From NCBI GenBank assembly GCA_963794155.1, contig CAWCCX010000024.1, positions 66,074 to 130,073 on the forward strand: 64,000 nt of DNA, in the 5' to 3' direction. The notes beneath the pieces were generated by a model. It did no database searches. It saw nothing but the letters and a program-made list of their open reading frames with translations, and had not been told where the DNA came from. The position numbers and the translations under genes are program-made. The DNA comes from Roseiarcus sp963794155 (lineage in GTDB: Bacteria > Pseudomonadota > Alphaproteobacteria > Rhizobiales > Beijerinckiaceae). Positions 27,938 through 36,886 of this stretch are shown here, one piece after another (positions within the stretch are counted from its first letter, which is position 1; the number at the start of each line of letters is the position of its first letter).

Positions 27938-27953
27938 GGGAAAAGCTTTTCTC
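27938..27953. promoter_or_regulatory. Palindromic operator candidate before importer 2
   Basis: GGGAAAAGCTTTTCTC has a perfect 12-bp core (GAAAAGCTTTTC) and lies about 70 bases before the start of the second binding protein gene. A palindrome at this spot is a likely repressor site. Its centre is GC and not the CG usual for LacI proteins, so the regulator is uncertain. Confidence 0.4.
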
Positions 27954-28021
27954 ACCCCGCCAGGGCGAGCAGGCTCTTTCAACGATAACAATGCATTCGT
28001 CATCATTCCCGGGAGGACCTC

Positions 28022-29269
28022 ATGACCACACGGAGGACTTGCGGCGCGCTCGCCGCCACGCTGATCGCCTCGTCAGCCTTTGCGACGTCCGCTTTCGCCG
28101 ATGCGATGACGATGTGGGTGCGGGCCAGCGGAACCAACGCCGCAGCGCATCTCGTCGATCTCTGGAACTCGACCCATGCCGACAAGATCGAACTCACCAC
28201 CATCCCCGACAATCAGATGGTCACCAAGCTCGCGACCGGCGTGCAGGCCGGGGACGTGCCCGACCTGGTGTCGTTCGATCTCATCTATATGCCCGATTTC
28301 ATGAAGGCCGGCTTCCTTGTCGACCTCACGGCCGACCTTAAGGCAAACCCGAACTACGCTTCCGTCGCCCAGGCCTACAAGGACATCGCGACCTACGAGG
28401 GCAAGCTTTACGGCGCGGGCTTCACGCCGGACGTGTCGATCCTGGTGTGGAACAAGGATCTGTTCAAGAAGGCAGGGCTCGATCCCGACAAGCCGCCGCA
28501 GACGGTCGGCGAGATTCACGAGGACGCGAAGAAGATCCGGGCGCTCGGGCCCGACGCCTACGGCTTCTATTTCTCGGGCGCGTGCCCCGGCTGCAACATC
28601 TTTGCCACGTCTCCGATGATGGTGGCTGCGGGCTCGAAGATGCTGCCCGCCAACGGAAACGACGACGCGCTCACCGGCGACGGCGTCAAGGACGTGCTCG
28701 AAACGTTCAAGGAGATGTGGAGCGAGGGTCTTGTGCCAAAGAGCGCGCAGACCGACAACGGCGCGAATTTCACCGGCGAGTTCAAGACCGGCAAGATCGG
28801 CATCCAGGGCACGGGCGGCTTCCTGCTCTCCGAGCTCAAGAAGGACGTGCCGAACCTCAACTTCGGCGTCACCTTCCTACCGGGAGTCAAGGCCGGGCAA
28901 GTCTCTTCCTTCGTCGGCGGCGACGTCGTCGCGATCCCGGTCGGGTCCAAGCATGTTCCGCTCGCCAAGCAGTTCATCGCCTGGGAGCTGACCGACGAAG
29001 CCCAGCTCGAGGGGCTCGCCAAGAACAACATCGTGCCGTCGCGGCCCGCGCTCGCCGACAACAAATATTTCGCCGCCGATCCGCGCGTCGTCGTGACCGC
29101 CAAGGCGATCGGCGTCGGGTATGTGCCGTGGGTCTTTCATTTCGCCGACATGGTGAACTCGGACTCGAGCCCGTGGATCAACATGTTCCAGCGCGCGATC
29201 TTCGACGGCGATGTCGACGGGGCGATCAAGGAGGCGCGTGAGAAGATGAAGGAGATCGCTGGCCAATAG
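28022..29269 (+). CDS. Sugar ABC importer, substrate-binding protein 2
   Basis: 415 residues with a Sec signal peptide (LAATLIASSAFATSAFA, cleavage near ADA). The mature protein is a family 1 solute-binding protein (MTMWVRASGTNAAAHLVDLW; GDVPDLVSFDLIYMPDF; GKLYGAGFTPDVSILVWNKD). GGGAGGACCTC precedes the ATG. The first member of an operon with two permeases and the LacI-GH127 gene. It is only distantly like the first binding protein of the locus, so the two probably take different oligosaccharides. Confidence 0.93.
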   Translation: MTTRRTCGALAATLIASSAFATSAFADAMTMWVRASGTNAAAHLVDLWNSTHADKIELTTIPDNQMVTKLATGVQAGDVPDLVSFDLIYMPDFMKAGFLVDLTADLKANPNYASVAQAYKDIATYEGKLYGAGFTPDVSILVWNKDLFKKAGLDPDKPPQTVGEIHEDAKKIRALGPDAYGFYFSGACPGCNIFATSPMMVAAGSKMLPANGNDDALTGDGVKDVLETFKEMWSEGLVPKSAQTDNGANFTGEFKTGKIGIQGTGGFLLSELKKDVPNLNFGVTFLPGVKAGQVSSFVGGDVVAIPVGSKHVPLAKQFIAWELTDEAQLEGLAKNNIVPSRPALADNKYFAADPRVVVTAKAIGVGYVPWVFHFADMVNSDSSPWINMFQRAIFDGDVDGAIKEAREKMKEIAGQ

Positions 29270-29287
29270 CAGCCTTCCTCCTCATCG

Positions 29288-30169
29288 ATGCGACGAAGTC
29301 GAACCCTTCCGCAATGGCCGGGCTGGCTGTTCATGGCGCCAGCCCTGCTGTTCGTCGGGGTGTTCGTGGCGATCCCGCTCGGCCAACTGGTCGCCGTATC
29401 GCTGACCGACAGGTCGCTGCTCGGCGGCGGCAAATTCATCGGCTTGGCCAACTATTGGCGGATCTGGAACAACTCGAGCTTCTGGCGCGCGCTCGAGTTC
29501 ACCGCCAAATACACGCTTGTGCTGACGCCGATCCTGATGGGCCTCGGATTTGCGCTCGCGCTGCTCACGGTCGAGAACACGCCGCTGAAGCGGCTCACCC
29601 GCACCATCGCTTTCCTCCCCGTTGTGATCGGCCTGTCGAGTTCGAGTCTCTTGTGGTTCTGGCTCCTCGACGAACAGGTTGGGCTCTTGAACAAACTCCT
29701 GGTCGACCTGCGCCTGATTCACGAGCCGATCGTCTGGTTCGCCACCGCGGACCTCGCCTTCTGGGCGGTCGTGATCTCGATCACCTGGAAAGTCGTCGGT
29801 TTCGGCATGGTGCTGTTCATCGCCGGAATCCAGTCGATCAATCCCGACATCCTCGAGGCCGCGCTGATGGACGGCGCGAGCTACTGGGGGCGCGTCCGGC
29901 TCATCATTCTGCCGCTGACCCGCCGGGTGTTGCTTCTGACGACGCTCGTGAGCGCGATCGGCTCGATGCTGGCCTTCGATCAGTTCTACATCATGACCTC
30001 CGGGGGACCGCGGGGCCAGACGTTCACTGCCGTCTATTGGATCTACCAGAACTCGTTCATCTCGTTCAAACTCGGCTATGGCGGCGCGCTGTCGATCGTT
30101 CTGACGCTCATCATCCTCGTTTTCTCGACCATGCAGATCGCGCTCACCGCCAGGAGCGCTGAGACATGA
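29288..30169 (+). CDS. Sugar ABC importer 2, permease 1
   Basis: 293 residues, six membrane segments and an EAA loop EAALMDGASYWGRVRLIILP. It belongs to the MalF/UgpA type. The start follows 18 bases after the binding protein stop, and the stop overlaps the next permease start (ATGA). Confidence 0.93.
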   Translation: MRRSRTLPQWPGWLFMAPALLFVGVFVAIPLGQLVAVSLTDRSLLGGGKFIGLANYWRIWNNSSFWRALEFTAKYTLVLTPILMGLGFALALLTVENTPLKRLTRTIAFLPVVIGLSSSSLLWFWLLDEQVGLLNKLLVDLRLIHEPIVWFATADLAFWAVVISITWKVVGFGMVLFIAGIQSINPDILEAALMDGASYWGRVRLIILPLTRRVLLLTTLVSAIGSMLAFDQFYIMTSGGPRGQTFTAVYWIYQNSFISFKLGYGGALSIVLTLIILVFSTMQIALTARSAET

Positions 30170-31056
30170 CCGCGGCCGCGCTGACGAGCGAGTCCGAGCG
30201 GGCGATTTCCGCGCCGCGCGGCGGGCGCGCGGCTCCCGGCGTCTATCTCGCAACCGCCGCTTGCGTCGCGGTGATCGCGATCATGGCCGCGCCGATGGCG
30301 CTCTCCTTCCTCGCCTCGATCAAGACCGCGGCCGATGCTTCGGCGGTCCCCCCGCATTATTTGCCGCAGGCGCTGAGCTTCGAGAACTACGCCAAGGTCG
30401 TCAATTTCCAGGCAGGCCTCGCCGCCTATGTGAGCAATTCCGGACTGGTCGCGCTGATGACGATCGCAGCCTGCATCGTGCTCGCAGCGCCGGCCGGCTA
30501 CGGTCTGGCGCGCTTTGCGATGCGCGGCAAGGAGGTCGCGTTCCTCGGTCTGCTCGCGCCCATCATGATCCCTTATCAGGCGCTGCTCACGCCGCTCTAC
30601 CTCGACTTCGCGAGGGTCGGCCTCGTCAATACCCATCTCGGGCTCGCGATCGTGCATACCATCCTGCAGCTGCCTTTCTCGGTCTTCCTCATGCGCAACA
30701 GCTTCGAGGCGATCCCGCGCGAGATCGAGGAGGCGGCGATGGTTGACGGCTGCTCGGCCTGGAAGCGGTTCACCCGCGTCTTTCTGCCCCTGGCCGTGCC
30801 TGCGATCGTGACCGTGGCGCTGTTTGCGTTCATCAACTCGTGGAACGAATTCCTCGCCGCGCTCATCTTGATGAACCGGGAGACCTCCTTCACGGTCCCG
30901 ATCCTCCTGGTCAGCGTGCGCATCGGCAATCACGGCGCGGTCGACTGGGGCGCTCTGCAGGCGAGCGTCGTCATATCGATCATTCCCTGCCTTGTGGTCT
31001 ATCTTGCCTTGCAGCGCTACTACGTCTCGGGCCTGCTCTCGGGCGCGGTCAAATGA
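30166..31056 (+). CDS. Sugar ABC importer 2, permease 2
   Basis: 296 residues of the MalG/UgpE type, with the EAA loop EEAAMVDGCSAWKRFTRVFLP. No ATPase gene follows; instead its stop overlaps the start of the LacI-GH127 gene by four bases. That overlap couples regulator-enzyme synthesis to the transporter. The ATPase is probably supplied by the other sugar importer. Confidence 0.93.
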   Translation: MTAAALTSESERAISAPRGGRAAPGVYLATAACVAVIAIMAAPMALSFLASIKTAADASAVPPHYLPQALSFENYAKVVNFQAGLAAYVSNSGLVALMTIAACIVLAAPAGYGLARFAMRGKEVAFLGLLAPIMIPYQALLTPLYLDFARVGLVNTHLGLAIVHTILQLPFSVFLMRNSFEAIPREIEEAAMVDGCSAWKRFTRVFLPLAVPAIVTVALFAFINSWNEFLAALILMNRETSFTVPILLVSVRIGNHGAVDWGALQASVVISIIPCLVVYLALQRYYVSGLLSGAVK

Positions 31057-34052
31057 GCAGCGCCGCGGACGACGCGATTGCCCGCGGCGGCGAGCGTCCG
31101 GGGCGCCCTGCGCTCACCATCCGCGACGTCGCGCGTCTCGCGGGCGTCTCCATCGGCACCGCCTCGAAGGCTCTGAACGCCAACGGACGCTTGAGCGCAG
31201 AGACGCGCGGCAGAGTTCTTCGCGTCGCAAGTGAGATCGGCTATCGGCCGAACGATCTGGCGCAGAGCCTGCACCGCGCACGCTCGATGACCGTCGGCAT
31301 TCTCTCCAACGACAGCTTCGGGCGCTTCGCCTTTCCCATCGTCGAGGCGCTTGAGCGGCGCCTGTCCGATCACGGCATCGCCGTCTTCATGTGCAACGCC
31401 ACCGACGACCCGTTACGCGAGCGGCGGCATATCGAGCAATTGCTTGGCAAGCGCGTCGATGGCCTCGTGGTCACCGCGCGACGGGCCGACAAGCGTGAGC
31501 CAATCGAGCCTGTGGCGCGCGGATTGCCGGTCGTCTACGTCTACTCGCAGGTCGAAAGCCTCGACGCCGTGTGCCTGCTTCCGGACGACAAGGGCGGAGC
31601 GGCGCTGGCGGTCAAACACCTCGCCGCGCTCGGCCGCAAGCGCATCTTTCATATCACCGGGCCTGAGCGCTTCGAGGCGGTGCGCCTGCGCGAGGCAGGG
31701 TATCGCGAGGCGCTCGCCCAAGCCGGGCTGGCCGCGCAGGCGGAAGAGTGTCTGGCCGGCGATTGGTCGGAAGCCTGGGGGCGCGAGGCGACCCAGCGCC
31801 TGTTCGAGCGCCGGCGGCCGCCGCCGGACGCGCTCTTTTGCGGCAACGACCAGATCGCCCGCGGCGCGATCGAGGGACTGCGCGACCTGGGCCGCTCCGT
31901 GCCCGCCGAGGTCGCGGTCGTGGGCTTCGACAATTGGGAGGTCATGGCCAAGGGCGCCCGGCCGCCGCTCACCAGCGTCGACATGAATCTCGACGCGCTC
32001 GGGCGCGAGGCCAGCGCTCTGCTCCTCGAGATGATGGCGGGCCGCAGGCTCGCGGGCGTGCGTCGGATGCCCTGTTCCCTGGTGGTGAGAGAGTTCGTGC
32101 GGCGCGCTCACGAAACGAAGTTTGGCGGGAGAATTGAACGCATGACTCGTCGCGGCTATTCCCCGGTTCCGTTCGCGGAGGTCAAGCTGACTGGCCCTTT
32201 CTGGCGCGAGCGCCTCGAAACGGTGCTGACGCGCACCATCCCAAGTCAGCACGACAAGCTGGCGGAAGCCGGCATGCTTGAATCGCTGAAGCTGCCACAG
32301 CCGCCGCCCCCGCTCAGAATCCCACGCAACGGCCACGGCCTCAGCACGCAGATCTTCTGGGACTCGGACGTCGGCAAGTGGATCGAGGCGGCAAGCTACG
32401 CCCTCGCCCATCGGCGCGATGCCGACATCGAAGCGAAAATCGACGCCATCGTAGACGACCTCGCGCGCGCGCAAGCGCCCGACGGCTATCTCAACTGCTG
32501 GTACAACGGGCGCGAGCCCGAGAAGCGCTGGACCAACCTGCGCGACAACCACGAGCTTTACAACGCCGGGCACCTGCTCGAGGGGGCGATCGCTTACTTT
32601 CGGGCCACGGGACGGCGCAAGTTGCTCAATGTCATGGAGCGTTACGTCGATCACATCGCCGCGGTCTTCGGCCGCGGGGCAGGGCAGAAGCGCGGCTATT
32701 GTGGGCATCAGGAGATCGAGCTGGCGCTGGTCAAACTCTACCGCCTGACCGGCGATCGGCGCCGGCTCGACCTCGCCGCCTATTTCATCGATGAGCGCGG
32801 CCGCGAGCCGCATTACTTCACCGAGGAGGCGCTGGCGCGCGGCGAGGACCCGAAGGACTTCTGGGCTGGCACCTACGAGTACAATCAGTCCCATATCCCG
32901 GTGCGCGAGCAGAAGCGGATGGTGGGGCACGCCGTGCGTGGCATGTACATGGCCTGCGCCATGGCCGACCTCGCGTTCGAACTCGGCGACGAGGCGCTGA
33001 AACGCGCCTGCGAGGCGCTGTGGCGCGATGTGACGACGGCCCAGATGTATGTGACGGCCGGCCTCGGGCCGAAAGAGGCGAACGAAGGGTTCACCGAGCC
33101 CTACGACCTGCCGAACGAGACCGCCTATGCCGAGACCTGCGCATCCGTCGCCCTCGCCTTCTGGGCGCATCGCATGCTGCATCTGGAGTTGGACGGGGGT
33201 TACGCCGACATAATGGAGCTTGCGCTCTACAACGGCGCCTTGAGCGGACTGTCGCGCGAGGGCGCCCACTACTTCTACACGAATCCGCTCGAGAGCCGCG
33301 GCCAGCATCGGCGCTGGGCCTGGCACCGCTGCCCGTGCTGCACGATGAACGTCTCGCGACTGGTTGCGTCGGTCGCCGGCTATGCGCTCTCGGCGAGCGA
33401 GGACGGCGTCGCCTTCCACCTCTATGGCGGCTTCGAAACGACTGTCGTTTTGGCTGGCGTGAAGGTCGCGCTCAGGGAGGCGAGCGCCTATCCCTGGTCG
33501 GGCGAGGCAAGGGTCGAGATCGATCCCGAGGCGCCGGCGATTTTCGATCTCAAGCTGCGCATTCCCGGCTGGGCGAAGGGCGCGACCGCAGCCGTCAACG
33601 GCGAGGCGATCGCGCTCAAGCCGGTGAACGGCTACGCGAGCATCCGCCGACTATGGCGCAAGGGCGACGCCGTGACGCTCGACCTCAAGATGCCGGCCGA
33701 ACGGCTCTACGCCCATCCGAACGTGCGCATGGACGTCGGGTGCGCCGCGCTCAGACGAGGCCCGTTGATCTATTGCGTCGAGGAGGCCGACAATCCCGGC
33801 GGACCGGTCCAGGCGCTCGCGCTGCCGCGCTCGGGCGCGCTCGACGCCGAATGGCGGAACGACCTCTTCGGCGGCGTCATGACGCTCAAGGCAAAGGCGA
33901 AACGGCTCGTTCCTGGCAAGGGCGCGGACGCACTTTATTCGACCGAGCCTCCCGCGGCCGAGGATGTGGCGCTCATCGCGCTGCCCTATCATCTCTGGGC
34001 CAACCGCGCGGTCGGCTCGATGCAGGTGTGGGTCGCCGAACTCGACGTGTGA
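31053..34052 (+). CDS. LacI-type repressor fused to GH127 beta-L-arabinofuranosidase
   Basis: One uninterrupted frame of 999 residues. Residues 21-45 are a LacI helix-turn-helix (LTIRDVARLAGVSIGTASKA), and residues 60-350 the periplasmic-binding-protein-like sensor, ending at the normal LacI terminus SLVVREF. After about 13 linker residues, Met364 begins a GH127 domain (YSPVPFAEVKLTGPFWRERL). By alignment with the Bifidobacterium enzyme HypBA1, Glu678 is the acid/base, Glu694, Cys696, Cys762 and Cys763 bind zinc, and Cys762 is the nucleophile (motifs AETC and CPCC). Met364 has its own GGGAG ten bases upstream, so a separate 636-residue enzyme may also be made. A one-base deletion error that hid a LacI stop (TGA four bases before this ATG in another frame) is the alternative. 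Confidence 0.85.
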   Translation: MSSAADDAIARGGERPGRPALTIRDVARLAGVSIGTASKALNANGRLSAETRGRVLRVASEIGYRPNDLAQSLHRARSMTVGILSNDSFGRFAFPIVEALERRLSDHGIAVFMCNATDDPLRERRHIEQLLGKRVDGLVVTARRADKREPIEPVARGLPVVYVYSQVESLDAVCLLPDDKGGAALAVKHLAALGRKRIFHITGPERFEAVRLREAGYREALAQAGLAAQAEECLAGDWSEAWGREATQRLFERRRPPPDALFCGNDQIARGAIEGLRDLGRSVPAEVAVVGFDNWEVMAKGARPPLTSVDMNLDALGREASALLLEMMAGRRLAGVRRMPCSLVVREFVRRAHETKFGGRIERMTRRGYSPVPFAEVKLTGPFWRERLETVLTRTIPSQHDKLAEAGMLESLKLPQPPPPLRIPRNGHGLSTQIFWDSDVGKWIEAASYALAHRRDADIEAKIDAIVDDLARAQAPDGYLNCWYNGREPEKRWTNLRDNHELYNAGHLLEGAIAYFRATGRRKLLNVMERYVDHIAAVFGRGAGQKRGYCGHQEIELALVKLYRLTGDRRRLDLAAYFIDERGREPHYFTEEALARGEDPKDFWAGTYEYNQSHIPVREQKRMVGHAVRGMYMACAMADLAFELGDEALKRACEALWRDVTTAQMYVTAGLGPKEANEGFTEPYDLPNETAYAETCASVALAFWAHRMLHLELDGGYADIMELALYNGALSGLSREGAHYFYTNPLESRGQHRRWAWHRCPCCTMNVSRLVASVAGYALSASEDGVAFHLYGGFETTVVLAGVKVALREASAYPWSGEARVEIDPEAPAIFDLKLRIPGWAKGATAAVNGEAIALKPVNGYASIRRLWRKGDAVTLDLKMPAERLYAHPNVRMDVGCAALRRGPLIYCVEEADNPGGPVQALALPRSGALDAEWRNDLFGGVMTLKAKAKRLVPGKGADALYSTEPPAAEDVALIALPYHLWANRAVGSMQVWVAELDV

Positions 34053-34074
34053 GCGCAGCGCGGACATGATGGCT

Positions 34075-36801
34075 CTAGCTGTTCAAGGAGCGATAGCGGA
34101 ACCTCTTCACGCCCATGACCCTGCTTTCGAGAAATCGATCGCTCTCTCGGTAGGAGATCGCATCGTCCAGGTGGAACTCGACCAGAGATACGCCGCGAAA
34201 CCTTGCGGATTCGGTCGGTATTTGAACGGTCAAAATCGTATCGTCGGTCGATAGGCGGAAATTCTGGATCGGTCCGTCATCGACGCATATTCCGATCGTC
34301 ATCGGGCTTGTTGCGCTGGCCCTAGGAACGGCGAGGTGAAGCTGCAGTTCTATGCGAAGACACCGCGAGGGCTCCTCGGGATAGGGCAACATCAGAACGC
34401 ACTTGCTTTCGCGGCTCCAGATCACCCATTCCAAGGGGCTGCCCCATCCGGTCAAGAAGAATTTGCTCGGATAACCATCCGCGAAGCTCTCCGAGACCCA
34501 TATCCATCCGTCTCCGCCGAACCCGCGCTGAACTGCGCCCTCGATAACGATATGCTCTTCGTCGATGACTTTTTGCCGCTCCGCAGCCTTGTCGCGGATG
34601 AGGTCGATTTGTCGCCCGTTCTCCTCCTCGATGAGCGCAAGCCTGGGGTCGACGGCATGGTTCCGCCGTTGCGTCGTCTCGAGACCCTCTACGGAAGCCG
34701 CCGAGCGCAAACGGGACGGAACGCCGGCAGACTGCGGTCCGGTCTTGCGCAGTGAGCACGCGTAGACCGGAACGGGCTGTGTCTTATCGTCATTGAAGCC
34801 GATTCGAGCCGCCGAGAGCGACTGGCGCAGGTCCAAACCTGCCGACTCGCCGGCCGCCGCAAACACAAGTTGGCCGCCAGGTTTGAGAACGCGAAAGATT
34901 TCGCGGAGCGCGAACGGGGCGATATCGGCTTCCAATTCGTGCGAGACCCAGATCGCGGCGTCGATCGACGCTGACGCTCTCGGAAGGTTGATCGAGGAAC
35001 CATATTCAAACCGGCCGCGGGCGCGGTCATGGGTCTCCGAGAGAAGCGGCTTCTCGGCGGATATGATCACGTCGCTTCCATCGAGGACCCCATCGGGCAG
35101 TTCCGAGCCGATATCGGAGGGCGGATCGTCGAAGATGAGCAGAGCCCGATTTGCCGCGTCGCCGCCGAGGAGGGTCCGCGCCATCGCGACCGTTTCGCCC
35201 AACCGCATCGGCGAGGATCGGGTTTCCGCCGCGATCAGCTCCGCGGAGAGGCTTTCCGATTCCGCGATGATCTTTTTCGCGGCGTCCGCCACGGCGCTCG
35301 GGGAGTGTCCGCTCATGCATTCTGGCCCGCTCGTATGCCGCGGACACTCGACGAGCCAGGTCTTGGTGACGAACCAGCAGGCTTTGCAGCCCGACGTCTC
35401 CAAGTTGATGTTTTGTGGATAGCCAAAAAACTCGGCCGGCGTCGGGCCGAAGAGAACCACGCACCGGCCATGAACGGAGTGGGCCAGATGAACAAGGCCT
35501 CCTTCAGTATCAATGTGGCATAAGCCATGCTTTATCAGAAGGGCCGTCTCCTCGAGAGTCGTCTGTCCATTGAGGCAATGCGTGACGCCTTCTATCTTCT
35601 CTTCTTCAACGATGCCGAGTTGAATGACCTCGACGCCTTCGCTTCGAAGGAGCGAGACAATCCGTCCCCACTGCGGCAGCGAAAGATTCTTGGTCGAGCT
35701 ATAGTCGGTCTTCCTTGTCCTGGTTGGCAGGAGTTTCGAATCGAAGCCGTGATGGACGGTGACGTAAGGCTTCGCCAGGAGCCTCGCGAGAACTCGAAGC
35801 GATTGCTTGCTCGGAAAAAAGGGTATCTCGTTCAGATTCCGGCGAGGCAAGTCGGAGGTTTCAAGACTTACGTTCATGGCTGACAGGCCAAGGCGGGCTG
35901 TTTCCCGAGAAAATGCGGAATTAAAATAAGGCCACCCCGCAGTTGTGCAATATCTGTCCAACATCGCTCTTAGGCTGGATCCAAACTCGATAGACTGAAT
36001 ATCTTTAGGTGAGATTCTCGACCCTCTGGGGATGACATACTGGACGTTATATTTCCACGTTATGATCAGATCGAAGACGGGTATATTACGAAGACGATCG
36101 ACCAAGCCGAATACATGCTCTGTCACTGGGACGAGAGCATCGAATACGTAAGGATTGTGAGCTACGACTTCGCCGACGTTACTTTGGGCGGCGATTATGA
36201 ACACATCACAGGCAAAACGTTCCGAGACGGGTCCAACAAGGTGAGTGGACTCCAAAAGGTCGCCGGTCCCCCCGCTAACCACCAGAGCCACCTGAATCCG
36301 ATCCTTTCGATACCGCAACGGCTTGCGCAGAGCAGGATCGTTCTCGGCAAACCAGCGGGTCCAAGCGTAGAGTTCCCGGACTTTTGGCAGGTGCCAGCCG
36401 GCCCCGTACGCGGCTTCTCCCGCGGCGGGTTTTTTCCGGGACCTGAAGAGTTGCTTGACCCGGCGGCGAATGTAACGTTCGGCTGCTTTCGGCCAGTTCT
36501 GCAAGCCCCCAACCCGAGCCTGTTGTTCGCGCACCTGTTCTTGGAGTCGTTCCAGGTGATTGCGAAGTGCCGTGAACGTGCCGTGGCGAACGCCAATGAG
36601 CCGGTCCTGCCTGTTCTTTAGTTCAGCTTCCGCTTCATCGAGAACTTCCTTTATTCTTTTACTTTCCATCTGCAGCAATTGCCGGCGGATGAGAAAATCC
36701 TTCAACTCCGCATCGGTCGCGAACCCGGGATGATCCCCTTGTCTCTCGTTTCTTTGGACGGCACCGGAGGAAACCGCGTCCGGTTTGAGTTCCTCGTTCA
36801 T
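34075..36801 (-). CDS. Multidomain glycosyltransferase (GT9-like) with coiled coil
   Basis: 908 residues. Residues ~30-100 are a coiled coil (ESKRIKEVLDEAEAELKNRQ). Residues ~165-510 resemble heptosyltransferases of family GT9: VALVVSGGTGDLLEST at the N-terminal sheet and HIDTEGGLVHLAHSVHGRCV followed by LFGPTP in the donor-binding half. Residues ~540-690 look like a degenerate methyltransferase (ALREIFRVLKPGGQLVFAA) without a visible SAM-binding glycine motif. The last ~140 residues are beta-rich and unassigned. With hldD next door, transfer of heptose to a surface glycan is a reasonable guess. No membrane segment is seen. Confidence 0.75.
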   Translation of the reverse strand: MNEELKPDAVSSGAVQRNERQGDHPGFATDAELKDFLIRRQLLQMESKRIKEVLDEAEAELKNRQDRLIGVRHGTFTALRNHLERLQEQVREQQARVGGLQNWPKAAERYIRRRVKQLFRSRKKPAAGEAAYGAGWHLPKVRELYAWTRWFAENDPALRKPLRYRKDRIQVALVVSGGTGDLLESTHLVGPVSERFACDVFIIAAQSNVGEVVAHNPYVFDALVPVTEHVFGLVDRLRNIPVFDLIITWKYNVQYVIPRGSRISPKDIQSIEFGSSLRAMLDRYCTTAGWPYFNSAFSRETARLGLSAMNVSLETSDLPRRNLNEIPFFPSKQSLRVLARLLAKPYVTVHHGFDSKLLPTRTRKTDYSSTKNLSLPQWGRIVSLLRSEGVEVIQLGIVEEEKIEGVTHCLNGQTTLEETALLIKHGLCHIDTEGGLVHLAHSVHGRCVVLFGPTPAEFFGYPQNINLETSGCKACWFVTKTWLVECPRHTSGPECMSGHSPSAVADAAKKIIAESESLSAELIAAETRSSPMRLGETVAMARTLLGGDAANRALLIFDDPPSDIGSELPDGVLDGSDVIISAEKPLLSETHDRARGRFEYGSSINLPRASASIDAAIWVSHELEADIAPFALREIFRVLKPGGQLVFAAAGESAGLDLRQSLSAARIGFNDDKTQPVPVYACSLRKTGPQSAGVPSRLRSAASVEGLETTQRRNHAVDPRLALIEEENGRQIDLIRDKAAERQKVIDEEHIVIEGAVQRGFGGDGWIWVSESFADGYPSKFFLTGWGSPLEWVIWSRESKCVLMLPYPEEPSRCLRIELQLHLAVPRASATSPMTIGICVDDGPIQNFRLSTDDTILTVQIPTESARFRGVSLVEFHLDDAISYRESDRFLESRVMGVKRFRYRSLNS

Positions 36802-36886
36802 GGCGACAGGTCGCTCTCAAGTCCAATCTCGGACCGGCTGCGGTTTGGGCGATCGTTTGCGCGGATCGGGAGCGACACTGGAAGTC

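Noticed and set aside
30840..31052. Further N-terminal extension of the LacI-GH127 protein
   Set aside because: These 71 codons are the permease gene read in another frame. The ATG at 31053 overlaps the permease stop and begins a normal LacI leader.
31413..33419. 668-codon open frame antisense to the LacI-GH127 gene
   Set aside because: Same reason: compositional shadow of a gene with clear domains on the other strand.
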